A stretch of DNA of 64,000 nucleotides from [Leptolyngbya] sp. PCC 7376 (GTDB lineage: Bacteria > Cyanobacteriota > Cyanobacteriia > Cyanobacteriales > MRBY01). The DNA is taken from contig NC_019683.1 of NCBI RefSeq assembly GCF_000316605.1, positions 4,262,036 through 4,326,035 of the forward strand, read 5' to 3'. The notes under the pieces were generated by a model. That model ran no database searches. It had not been told where the DNA came from and was given only the letters and a program-made list of their open reading frames with translations. Positions 9,595-17,917 of the stretch are shown in pieces (the first letter of the stretch is position 1; every line of letters begins with the position of its first letter). The position numbers and the translations under genes are program-made.

Positions 9595-10437
9595 ATGACT
9601 GAGAATTTGTTTTGGGATGATATCCTTACGTTCGCTTCACAAACGAGTCATCGAATCGGGGATGAGCTGATCGGAAAGTTTGGGAAGTTACAAGCGGTAC
9701 GCAAGGATGATGGCAGTCTCGTCACTGAAGCGGATAAATGGTCTGATGCAGAGATTCGGCAGGCGATCGCCACAACTTTTCCTGAGCATGGCGTTTTAAG
9801 CGAAGAGACAGAACATATTTTTCCGGCGAATGATTGGTGTTGGGTGATTGATCCTATTGATGGCACCACAAATTTTACACGGGGCATTCCTATCTGGGGC
9901 ATCTCTATCGGTCTTCTCTATAAAGGCACACCAGTTTTCGGATATGTACATTTCCCAGTGATTCGCCAATCTTTTCATGGCTATTGGTATGGGGATTCTG
10001 GTTTGACCGGGCCAACAGGTGCCTACTGTAACGGCGAACCGATTCATACGAGTCCCGACGAACCCAGTCTCAACCATATTTTTAATCTCTGTGCCAGAAG
10101 TACCGATGTGGCAGCAGGAAAATCTTTTCCTTGCAAAATTAGGTTAATGGGTGTGGCGAGTTATAACGTGCTCATTGTGGCGACAGGAGCTGCCCTCGGT
10201 GGCGTAGAAGCCACACCTAAAATTTGGGATATTGCCGCAGTTTGGGCCATTGTGCAAGCGGCTGGTGGGGCGATCGCCACCCTCGAACCCAATGCGATTT
10301 TTCCGTTAGAAATTGGCAAAGATTATGGCAGTAGACCTTTCCCTTGTGTCACAGCAAGTCGCGAAGATTTAGTAGATATATTTAAACCGTTGGTTCAATT
10401 TATTGGCGATCGCGTATGTGAAAAATATGAATTATAA
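9595..10437 (+). CDS. Inositol monophosphatase family protein
   Basis: Li-sensitive Mg-dependent phosphatase superfamily. The metal-binding motifs are all present: EADKWSD region near residue 46, SEETE near 69-73, the signature WVIDPIDGTTNFTRG near 82-96, and WDIAAVWAIVQAAGG near 211-225. Members hydrolyse inositol-1-phosphate, histidinol phosphate, fructose bisphosphate or 3'-phosphoadenosine 5'-phosphate; sequence alone does not say which. Its 280 residues match the usual family length. The ATG at 9595 gives a compact N-terminus. Cytoplasmic, transcribed alone. A role in inositol or histidinol phosphate metabolism is an inference. Confidence 0.88.
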   Translation: MTENLFWDDILTFASQTSHRIGDELIGKFGKLQAVRKDDGSLVTEADKWSDAEIRQAIATTFPEHGVLSEETEHIFPANDWCWVIDPIDGTTNFTRGIPIWGISIGLLYKGTPVFGYVHFPVIRQSFHGYWYGDSGLTGPTGAYCNGEPIHTSPDEPSLNHIFNLCARSTDVAAGKSFPCKIRLMGVASYNVLIVATGAALGGVEATPKIWDIAAVWAIVQAAGGAIATLEPNAIFPLEIGKDYGSRPFPCVTASREDLVDIFKPLVQFIGDRVCEKYEL

Positions 10438-10620
10438 AGACTTTAATTCAATCTTTACTTAGCATTAATTGAATCAACTAAATCATCATGAAAAATACTT
10501 ATTTAGACTTAGATGAGTTGCTTAGAATTGGGAGATAAGACCTTCTATTTCTCACCTTCAAAAATAGAAAAAGAAGAATCTTGATCACCTTATGGGTAGA
10601 AAATAATTCTTCTCTAAGCC

Positions 10621-11589
10621 ATGCGACAAACAATATTTCGTTTGCTCTTACCTTTCGCATTAGTTAGTTTTTTTTCAGGTTGTGCGACTTCTCCAGAAGT
10701 CCAATCCCCAACAACTACAATACCTCAAGAAAATTCCAGCTCAACGGATAAAGAAGCTGTAAATCCAGAGTCAATGATTGTTTTAGGAGATGTTTCAGAA
10801 AACCCTACCCGAAAAATTGAGCGTTTCCAGCCCTTAGCTGATTACCTCGCAGCACAACTAGAAGCAGAAGGCATTACCAAAGGAAAAGTCAAAGTTGCAC
10901 CGGACATCGATACGATGATCGCTTGGTTGAAAAGTGGCGAAGTTGATCTCTATTTTGACAGTCCATTTCCGGCAATGTTGATGCAAAAAAATGCCCAAGC
11001 AAAACCACTACTACGGCGACGGAAAAAGGGACAGGCTGAGTATCACACAGTATTCTTTGTTCTAAAAGAAAGTGGCATTACAAGCCTCGAAGATCTAAAA
11101 GGAAAATTACTTGCCATCGATGAACCTGAGTCAACAACGGGCTTTATGTTGCCGATTGGTTTTCTACTCGAATCAGAATTTAAAGTTGAAGAGAAAGCCT
11201 CTCTCAACGCTCAACCTACCGAAGATACTGTTGGCTATATTTTTAGTGGTGACGATGAAAATACGGTGGAATGGGTCATTAGTAAAGAGATTGAAGCGGG
11301 AGCTGTTGACAATAGAACTTTTGATCAACTTGACCAATCTGTACGAGATGCAATGTTGATTATTGCGGAAACAGAAGTTGTGCCGCGTAATTTAACAATG
11401 GTGGCTCCAGATTTAGATGAGGCACTAACAACCAAGATTAAAGAGGTGTTGATTAATATGGATGAAACACCAGAAGGTCAAGATGTGCTCCAGTTGTTTG
11501 AAAAAACAGCTCAATTTGATGAGCTGCCTGATGAAAGTTCCCTTGAGAAAATGGATGTTTTCTATGATTTAGTACAATCCCAAAACTGA
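10621..11589 (+). CDS. PhnD-like phosphate/phosphonate substrate-binding lipoprotein
   Basis: The first 21 residues are a lipoprotein signal with lipobox FFSGC (Cys21), so the protein should be anchored on the outer face of the inner membrane. The mature part has the periplasmic binding fold of the PhnD/phosphite-binding group: LGDVSENPTRKIERFQPLADYLAAQL, a DTMIAWLKSGEVDLYFDSPFPAML segment, and an LKGKLLAIDEPESTTGF hinge. These proteins usually feed ABC importers of phosphonate or phosphite. No permease or ATPase follows; a sensor histidine kinase does, 57 bp downstream. I infer that here the protein may act as a ligand-binding partner of that kinase. Confidence 0.82.
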   Translation: MRQTIFRLLLPFALVSFFSGCATSPEVQSPTTTIPQENSSSTDKEAVNPESMIVLGDVSENPTRKIERFQPLADYLAAQLEAEGITKGKVKVAPDIDTMIAWLKSGEVDLYFDSPFPAMLMQKNAQAKPLLRRRKKGQAEYHTVFFVLKESGITSLEDLKGKLLAIDEPESTTGFMLPIGFLLESEFKVEEKASLNAQPTEDTVGYIFSGDDENTVEWVISKEIEAGAVDNRTFDQLDQSVRDAMLIIAETEVVPRNLTMVAPDLDEALTTKIKEVLINMDETPEGQDVLQLFEKTAQFDELPDESSLEKMDVFYDLVQSQN

Positions 11590-11646
11590 TTTCCAAATCG
11601 GCTCATTTCTTTCTCTCATGGCGGGCGATCGCCACACAAAACAAGC

Positions 11647-13386
11647 GTGAAGCACCTAAAAAAACACTTTAAGTTTCGTCTGCGAGCGAACTCCCTTGCG
11701 GCGAAATATACCCTCGCAATGACAGCACTTGTTGTCAGTATCGTTGCGGGGGTGAGTGGTTTGACGATTGCGAGAGAACGTAACACTTTCCGCTCAGAGT
11801 TAGAGCAGCAAGCCGAAGTGATGCTCAACACTGTAGTGGCCATGACCAGTGATGCTTTTTATCAGCGAGATTTCGATGATCTTGAGCGGTTTATGGATAA
11901 TCTGGGGTCAACCCTAGAAGATGATTTATTTAGCTTCGGACGCGTTTACCAATCAGATGGACGCGTTGTATCAGACGCATACCAAGCTGATATTGAAATT
12001 TATTCCCTAGAGGCGGAGCCGTTCGGACAACAGCTCATCGCCTCCGAAAATATTGTTTACCTTTGGGAAGACAATCAGCTGATTGTGGGTCGGGCTGTCT
12101 CTATTGGCGGTGATGTGTGGGGGGCGATCGCCATTGGTCTGTCTACAGATGCTCTCAAAGCAAAAGTTACAGCCGTGAGAAATCAAGGTTTTGTCTTAGC
12201 GATTTTTGCGGTTGTTATTGGCATAATCCTGGCAAGGATATTAAGTCGTTCTATTACAGAATCTCTGCGGGAACTCACTGCCGCCACCAAAGATTTGGCG
12301 GAAGGGAATCTCGACCAAAAAATCACAGTGGCAGGTGAACAAGAGCTGGCTGACCTTGCCAATAGTTTTAACCTGATGTCCAGCAATGTTCGCACTTTAG
12401 TTCAGGAGTTACAGGAACAGGCTGAAGCACTAAAAACAAGTGAGGCGATCGCCTCAGAAAAAGCCCTCAAGCTCCAAATTGCAATGGAAGAGCTGACAAC
12501 GACTCAGACCCAGCTGATGCAGAGCGAAAAAATGGTTAGCCTCGGTCAACTCGTCGCAGGAGTCGCCCATGAAATCAATAATCCCATTAACTTTATCCAC
12601 GGCAACATTAGGCACACGATCGATTACACAAATGATTTATTAGAACTGCTAGATGTCTATCAAGACCACAATCCAGAGCCTCCCGATGATATTGCGGATC
12701 TCACAGAAGAAATTGAACTGGATTTTCTCAAAGAAGACCTGCCAAAGATGCTGCAATCCATGTGGACAGGCACAGAACGTATCCAAGAAATCGTTAAATC
12801 TCTGCGTAACTTTTCGCGACTAGACGAAGCAGAGTTTAAAGCAGTCGATCTTCATGAGGGTATTGATAGTACCTTAATGATTCTCGAAAATCGTCTCAAA
12901 TCCAGTGGTAGTTTCCCAAGAATCGAAATCAGAAAAAATTATGGTCAGCTCCCAAATATTGAATGTTTTCCGGGTCAACTCAACCAGGTCTTTATGAATC
13001 TGATTGTCAATGCCATCGATGCCCTAGAGAGTAAAGGAGAAGACAAAACTTACGAAGAAATTGAAGCCCTAGATCCACATATTGCGATTACAACCTCTCT
13101 AATCGAAGATAACTGGCTTAGGGTTTGTATCCGCGACAATGCTGGTGGCATTCCACCAGAAGTTCAGGCAAAGTTATTTGACCCATTTTTCACCACTAAG
13201 CCTTTAGGTAAGGGCACAGGCCTGGGACTGTCCATTAGTTATAAAATCATTACTGAAAAACATTTTGGCCATATTTCCTGCAACTCGATAATTGGTGAGG
13301 GCACAGAATTTGTAGTGATGATTCCACAGCTCTCCAAACATGGCGTACAACAGACATCAGAAACCGTTAGTTCCACTTCCCTTTAA
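11647..13386 (+). CDS. Membrane sensor histidine kinase with HAMP domain
   Basis: GTG start. One membrane helix at about residues 22-44, a periplasmic sensor domain of about 130 residues (CACHE-like in length, with YLWEDNQLIVGRAVSIGGDVWGAIAIGLS), a second membrane helix near 178-198, then HAMP and a coiled coil. The H-box HEINNPIN is near residue 308, the N-box NLIVNAID near 451, and GTGLGLS near 523, all intact. It follows a PhnD-like lipoprotein gene by 57 bp, so the pair may detect an extracytoplasmic anion. No response regulator lies next to it. Confidence 0.88.
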   Translation: MKHLKKHFKFRLRANSLAAKYTLAMTALVVSIVAGVSGLTIARERNTFRSELEQQAEVMLNTVVAMTSDAFYQRDFDDLERFMDNLGSTLEDDLFSFGRVYQSDGRVVSDAYQADIEIYSLEAEPFGQQLIASENIVYLWEDNQLIVGRAVSIGGDVWGAIAIGLSTDALKAKVTAVRNQGFVLAIFAVVIGIILARILSRSITESLRELTAATKDLAEGNLDQKITVAGEQELADLANSFNLMSSNVRTLVQELQEQAEALKTSEAIASEKALKLQIAMEELTTTQTQLMQSEKMVSLGQLVAGVAHEINNPINFIHGNIRHTIDYTNDLLELLDVYQDHNPEPPDDIADLTEEIELDFLKEDLPKMLQSMWTGTERIQEIVKSLRNFSRLDEAEFKAVDLHEGIDSTLMILENRLKSSGSFPRIEIRKNYGQLPNIECFPGQLNQVFMNLIVNAIDALESKGEDKTYEEIEALDPHIAITTSLIEDNWLRVCIRDNAGGIPPEVQAKLFDPFFTTKPLGKGTGLGLSISYKIITEKHFGHISCNSIIGEGTEFVVMIPQLSKHGVQQTSETVSSTSL

Positions 13387-13477
13387 AGATATTGCGGGAA
13401 AAAATACGAGTTGTAAGGAATTCGATAAAATACTTGGGCGCATATATTGAGCATTTGAAAAGGGACGTAGGATAGTC

Positions 13478-14500
13478 ATGACCGTTGCAGTTGCCATTCA
13501 TAATCTTCAGAAAAGCTACGGCACAAATCCTGCAGTAAAGGATGTGTCTTTCGAGGTGGAGCGTGGCACAATTTTTGGATTATTGGGGCCAAATGGCGCA
13601 GGGAAAACCACCACGATTCGGTGTCTCTGTACTTTGGCACGACCGGATGCAGGAAACATTGATGTCTGCGGTATTTCAGCTTTAGCCAAACCCAAAGCAG
13701 TGCGACAACGCTTGGGATATGTGGCGCAAGAGGTAGCGATCGACAAAATTTTGACCGGACGCGAACTCCTCAATTTGCAAGCGGCGCTCTATCATCTCCC
13801 GAAAAAATTTATTCCCCAGCGAGTAGAGCAACTTCTTGGGGCTTTGGGTTTAGCAGAATATGGTGACCAGAAAACGGGGACTTATTCGGGGGGTCTGCGT
13901 AAACGTCTTGATTTGGCCGCAGGTCTACTCCATCAGCCAGACGTTTTGGTTTTAGATGAGCCGACGGTTGGTCTCGATATCGAGAGTCGGGTGGTCGTTT
14001 GGGATTTCCTGCAGCACTTACGAGCGGCCGGGACAACAGTGATTATTACGAGCCACTATCTCGAAGAAATTGATGCCCTTGCGGATAATCTCGCCATTAT
14101 TGACAAAGGTAAGGTGATTGCAGCAGGAACTCCTAACGAACTGAAAGATAAAGTTGGTGGCGATCGCGTTACCCTCAGAATTCAAGAGTTTACATCTGAT
14201 GAAGAGGCACAAAAAGCCACAGAGGTTATTGAGAAGCTAGATTTTGTCGAAACAGTTATTATAAATGGAGCTCAAGGTAACTCTTTAAATTTAGTCGTCA
14301 GTCGTCAAGGCAATCATCTCAGCGCTATTGAACAGACGATTCAATCTGCAAATTTACCGATTTTTAGCTTGAGTCAATCCCGCCCAAGTTTGGATGATGT
14401 TTATCTCGCAGCAACCGGTCAAACTCTTATGGATGCAGATCTTGCCGCCGCAGCGAAGCGGGATCTCAAAAAAGAGAAAAAGCAACAAATGAAAGCCTAA
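13478..14500 (+). CDS. ABC transporter ATP-binding protein (DrrA-like)
   Basis: Nucleotide-binding subunit of an ABC-2 type exporter. Walker A GPNGAGKTTT near residues 37-46, signature YSGGLRKR near 136, Walker B VLVLDEP near 155 with the D-loop VGLD, and an H-loop in TSHYLEEID. The C-terminal extension of about 110 residues after the core (VTLRIQEF onward, ending in a KKEKKQQMKA tail) is typical of the daunorubicin-resistance DrrA group. No permease gene is adjacent, so the membrane partner must be elsewhere. Substrate unknown. Confidence 0.9.
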   Translation: MTVAVAIHNLQKSYGTNPAVKDVSFEVERGTIFGLLGPNGAGKTTTIRCLCTLARPDAGNIDVCGISALAKPKAVRQRLGYVAQEVAIDKILTGRELLNLQAALYHLPKKFIPQRVEQLLGALGLAEYGDQKTGTYSGGLRKRLDLAAGLLHQPDVLVLDEPTVGLDIESRVVVWDFLQHLRAAGTTVIITSHYLEEIDALADNLAIIDKGKVIAAGTPNELKDKVGGDRVTLRIQEFTSDEEAQKATEVIEKLDFVETVIINGAQGNSLNLVVSRQGNHLSAIEQTIQSANLPIFSLSQSRPSLDDVYLAATGQTLMDADLAAAAKRDLKKEKKQQMKA

Positions 14501-14566
14501 GTTCTGAAAATCTAAGGGCGATCGCCTTTAATCCTTTCCCAACATCATCACTATCAGAGATAAACA

Positions 14567-14950
14567 ATGATTCGTATCTATGGCATCCGTGAACAGCTAA
14601 ATCCGATCAAAGCCAAACTTTCGGATGTGGTTCATCACTGCATGGTGGAAACACTAAAATTTCCCGATAGTAAGCGATCGCATCGATTTATACCGCTTGC
14701 CTCAGAAGACTTTTATTATCCAACTGACCGTTCCGAAGCCTACACCGTAATTGAAATTACGATGATAGCTGGCCGGACTGTTGAGACTAAGAAAAAACTC
14801 ATCCACTTATTATTTGAAAAGATTGAATCGGTGCTTGATATTTCGCCAGTAGATGTAGAAATTACTATTATCGAATCTCCTGCCAGTAATTGGGGATTTC
14901 GAGGGATGACTGGTGATGAAGCGAAGCTCAACTATAAAGTCAATGTTTAA
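14567..14950 (+). CDS. Tautomerase-family protein lacking the N-terminal proline
   Basis: The 127-residue protein resembles the tautomerase/MIF-like superfamily (Tautomerase_2 type): MIRIYGIREQLNPIKAKLSDVVH, a central YTVIEITMIAGRTVETKKKLI with the RTxExKKxLI pattern, and a C-terminal ESPASNWGFRGMTGDE. Known tautomerases use the proline directly after the initiator Met as catalytic base; here residue 2 is Ile, so classical activity is doubtful. It lies between the ABC ATPase and the toxin-antitoxin pair, all in one direction, without close spacing. Confidence 0.75.
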   Translation: MIRIYGIREQLNPIKAKLSDVVHHCMVETLKFPDSKRSHRFIPLASEDFYYPTDRSEAYTVIEITMIAGRTVETKKKLIHLLFEKIESVLDISPVDVEITIIESPASNWGFRGMTGDEAKLNYKVNV

Positions 14951-14986
14951 ACCAAGAAATTTAAGAGACAAACTTCCAACTTATAG

Positions 14987-15265
14987 ATGAAAATTACTTG
15001 GGATAAAAAAACTGCAGCCATCAATTTTCAGACCTATGGCCTTCACTTTTCTGATGTCGTCGCAATTTTCTATGACAGCAATACCCTCGAACTCGGTGAA
15101 ACACTCATAGAAGGCGGCAGAAAATATATCGCAATCGGTATCGATCAACTTTTTCGTACCTCTGTGATTGCCTATGATTTCCATGATAGTCACATTAAAA
15201 TAATGTCAGCGCGACTGGCTACACCTTCAGAGAAATATATGTATGAAACCAGAATACGATTTTAG
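14987..15265 (+). CDS. brnT: BrnT-like toxin
   Basis: The 92-residue product matches the BrnT type II toxin pattern: an N-terminal ITWDKKTAAINFQTYGLHF (family form is a WD..KA..N..KHG.SF segment), a central YIAIGID strand, and a C-terminal IKIMSARLATPSEKYMYE (family form RIISAR.AT..E...YE). BrnT proteins are RelE-like ribonucleases that inhibit translation. Its last 23 bases overlap the start of the antitoxin-like gene, the usual toxin-first BrnTA order and a sign of translational coupling. Confidence 0.82.
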   Translation: MKITWDKKTAAINFQTYGLHFSDVVAIFYDSNTLELGETLIEGGRKYIAIGIDQLFRTSVIAYDFHDSHIKIMSARLATPSEKYMYETRIRF

Positions 15266-15797
15266 TGAGGCGCGCCAAGGCGCAATTGTCCAGCAACCAG
15301 CGAACAAAACAAAAGTCTCTTTCTATCTAGATAATGCAATCCTCCGAACGCTACAAGAACAAGGAGATTTATCTGAAGAAGGATATCAATTTATTATCAA
15401 CAAAATTTTAGAAGAATCCCTCGATGGCTTTTTTTATCCCCAAGAAAAAATACAAGTTAGACATCTGGGAGCCTTTGTTTACCGATTACAAAATTTGATT
15501 GAGAAAGGACAAAATCATCTTATTAAGCTGCGAGAATATGATATCGATAAATACGAAGATAGTAAGAGAGATTATTACTATCAATCTATGGCTTGGCTGA
15601 CAACAGTAAATAACTTGGTTGAGATCTTTTTTCAAAATCAAGACATACTCTACGTCAAGCGTTTGAATCAACTCGCAGAGAAAATGACAAGTGGCAATTC
15701 CATCGGTCGGATGACCCAAGTACTCGGCATTCTTGAAGAATTATTATTTGATTTAGAAAAAGATACTTTTGATCTAAAAGAAAACCCTTCTCTCTAG
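15243..15797 (+). CDS. BrnA-like antitoxin with a long C-terminal extension
   Basis: The N-terminus MKPEYDFSEARQGAIVQQPA followed by KTKVSFYLDNAILRTL matches the BrnA antitoxin (toxin-binding YDFS.A..G motif, then a ribbon-helix-helix-like DNA-binding segment). Canonical BrnA proteins have roughly 80-100 residues; this one has 184. The extra region, about residues 70-184, is helical and charged (ENLIEKGQNHLIKLREYD-type heptads) and I do not recognise it. The gene overlaps brnT by 23 bp. Autorepression of the pair is expected from the family. Confidence 0.72.
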   Translation: MKPEYDFSEARQGAIVQQPANKTKVSFYLDNAILRTLQEQGDLSEEGYQFIINKILEESLDGFFYPQEKIQVRHLGAFVYRLQNLIEKGQNHLIKLREYDIDKYEDSKRDYYYQSMAWLTTVNNLVEIFFQNQDILYVKRLNQLAEKMTSGNSIGRMTQVLGILEELLFDLEKDTFDLKENPSL

Positions 15798-15888
15798 AAA
15801 TGTTATGGCTTATCGCAGCTGTATCTTTTCCAACAGAGAGTAAGCAACTTGAGGTAGGATCAGAATTCTGTTTCGGCTCTGGTCAGCT

Positions 15889-17112
15889 ATGTATCTGAAA
15901 AGTCTCCACCTGCGTAATTTCAGGAATTATCGTGAGCAATACATTGACTTCACTGCCCAGAAAACAATTTTGATTGGCAATAATGCCCAAGGAAAATCTA
16001 ATCTTTTAGAAGCGGTGGAGTTACTCTCCACATTAAAAACCCATCGCACTAGCCGTGATGCTGATCTTGTCCTACAGCCAGAGTCTAGTGGTTCATTACA
16101 AGCGGTTATTAGTCGGGAATATGGAGATTCTGAACTAAATGCAGTTTTGCGAACGAAGGGTCGACGCACTCTTGTACTCAATGGGGAGACTGTCCGCCGT
16201 CAAATGGATGCGCTTGGTATTTTAAATTCGGTGCAGTTTTCTTGTCTCGATTTGGATTTGGTGAGAGGTGGCCCTGATTATCGGCGCAACTGGATTGATG
16301 GGCTTTTGGTGCAGCTTGAGCCTCTATATGCTCATATTTCTCAGCAGTATCAGCAGGTGCTTCGGCAGCGTAATGCACTCCTGAAAAGAATTCGTAAACT
16401 CACTCAGGAAGGGGTTTCACTGTCTTCTGATGCGTTGCAAGAACTCCAACTTTGGGATCTGCAATTGGCAGCAGCAGGATCTCGCGTTACAAGGCGGCGA
16501 TCGCGGAGTTTAGCTCGGTTAATACCTTTAGCGCAGAAGTGGCATCGAGAAATTAGTAGCCATACCGAAAATTTAGTAATTACCTATTCACCAAATGTTG
16601 TGTGGACGGAAGATGAGCCGGAATCGGTACAACAAGCTTTCCTCGAAAAAATTGAGCAACGACGCACGGCAGAAAAGCATCAAGGTAGCAGTATGGTCGG
16701 AACACATCGCGATGAGATTGAGTTTGAAATCAATGGCACTCCAGCCCGTTTCTATGGTTCGCAGGGACAACAAAGAACGTTAGTTTTGGCACTGAAATTG
16801 GCAGAGTTACAGCTGATTGAAGAGGTCGTCGGAGAACCCCCTTTGCTGTTATTGGATGATGTTTTAGCGGAGTTGGACCCGTCACGACAAAATCAGTTGC
16901 TCGATACAATTCAGTCTCGTTTTCAAACGATTATTACGACAACTCATTTAAATTCTTTTGATGCAAATTGGCTTAAGCATGCGCAAATTCTGACGGTAGA
17001 ACAAGGTCATCTTCAAGAATTTGAGACTCAGCCGCAACCACAACTTTCAACAGATCTTCAGCCTGAGAAAGCGACGAAAAACTCGGAAAGTGTCACCAAG
17101 CACTCTGATTGA
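15889..17112 (+). CDS. recF: DNA recombination and repair protein RecF
   Basis: SMC-like ATPase that helps load RecA at single-strand gaps through the RecFOR pathway. N-terminus MYLKSLHLRNFRNYREQ is the RecF signature, Walker A is GNNAQGKSN at residues 30-38, the ABC signature region contains GSQGQQRT near 290, and Walker B LLLLDDVLAELD near 320. Its 407 residues exceed the roughly 360-380 of most RecF proteins because of a Gln/Lys/Ser-rich tail after about residue 378. Transcribed alone; no DnaA or DnaN gene nearby. Confidence 0.95.
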   Translation: MYLKSLHLRNFRNYREQYIDFTAQKTILIGNNAQGKSNLLEAVELLSTLKTHRTSRDADLVLQPESSGSLQAVISREYGDSELNAVLRTKGRRTLVLNGETVRRQMDALGILNSVQFSCLDLDLVRGGPDYRRNWIDGLLVQLEPLYAHISQQYQQVLRQRNALLKRIRKLTQEGVSLSSDALQELQLWDLQLAAAGSRVTRRRSRSLARLIPLAQKWHREISSHTENLVITYSPNVVWTEDEPESVQQAFLEKIEQRRTAEKHQGSSMVGTHRDEIEFEINGTPARFYGSQGQQRTLVLALKLAELQLIEEVVGEPPLLLLDDVLAELDPSRQNQLLDTIQSRFQTIITTTHLNSFDANWLKHAQILTVEQGHLQEFETQPQPQLSTDLQPEKATKNSESVTKHSD

Positions 17113-17269
17113 AATATAACTTGATTATTTGAATTGTCCTATTCGTGGGGCGATCGCCGGGTGTATCGATCCCGAATGCCCTAAGCCTAAAGAGATCGTA
17201 AGAGGGATGACAAGATTTGAAAAATCATAATAATGTAGAACATAATCTTTCTCTAATTATTGAGTCCCC

Positions 17270-17914
17270 ATGCCCGCTGAGCTGCCCCAACCAAAACGAA
17301 TTAAAACTCCCAACCCGGCAAATTACAGTAGCCCGTCCGTCCCAATTTCTGTTTATAAACAGCTTGCCGGAGAGTTGAATGTGGTGAAAACAGAAGTGGT
17401 GGCGCTGAAATCAGAAAATCAGCAACTACGCTCTAATAATCAGAAATTACAAAACCAGGTTCACCAGGTTATTCAGGCAGCAGAACACCTCAAACAGATG
17501 GTGAATCGCTATGACTTTGGGGCAGAAACCTATCAAGTTCAGGCACAAAGCGTTCCGCAACCGCCTCAACAAATGATGCCGCCCACGCCTCAGCCCCAAT
17601 TACCTGCGGCAGCTCCTCCAGCACAATATCCCTCAGCACAACAATTCCAAGCGCCTCAACCTGTCGCTGCACCGCCTTCTCAAAATGGCACGGCTCAATA
17701 CCAGGCCTCTCCCACAATGACCCCTGCAACAAATGCTCCTAAGCAAGTGACAACTGTTGCTCAGCCTAAGCTCAAAAGCTCTGAAGATGTTGAGGGTGGG
17801 ATTAATGGTTGGGTAATTGTCCTCGCGGCGATCGCCATTATCCTGACGGCGTTTGGCGCTGGATACATGGTAGTTTTACCTCTGCTAAACAATAACAACA
17901 CTCCATCTCAGTAA
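17270..17914 (+). CDS. Coiled-coil, Pro/Gln-rich, C-terminally membrane-anchored protein
   Basis: Four regions are visible in 214 residues: a short N-terminal segment with PKRIKTPNPANYSSPSVPISVYKQLA, a coiled coil at about 30-75 (VKSENQQLRSNNQKLQNQ-type heptads), a Pro/Gln/Ala-rich linker from about 88 to 165, and one membrane helix near 183-205 followed by a short polar tail. This suggests a tail-anchored protein with a cytoplasmic coiled coil. No enzymatic motif. It ends 3 bp before hisS and is probably co-transcribed with it. Function unknown. Confidence 0.75.
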   Translation: MPAELPQPKRIKTPNPANYSSPSVPISVYKQLAGELNVVKTEVVALKSENQQLRSNNQKLQNQVHQVIQAAEHLKQMVNRYDFGAETYQVQAQSVPQPPQQMMPPTPQPQLPAAAPPAQYPSAQQFQAPQPVAAPPSQNGTAQYQASPTMTPATNAPKQVTTVAQPKLKSSEDVEGGINGWVIVLAAIAIILTAFGAGYMVVLPLLNNNNTPSQ

Positions 17915-17917
17915 TTC

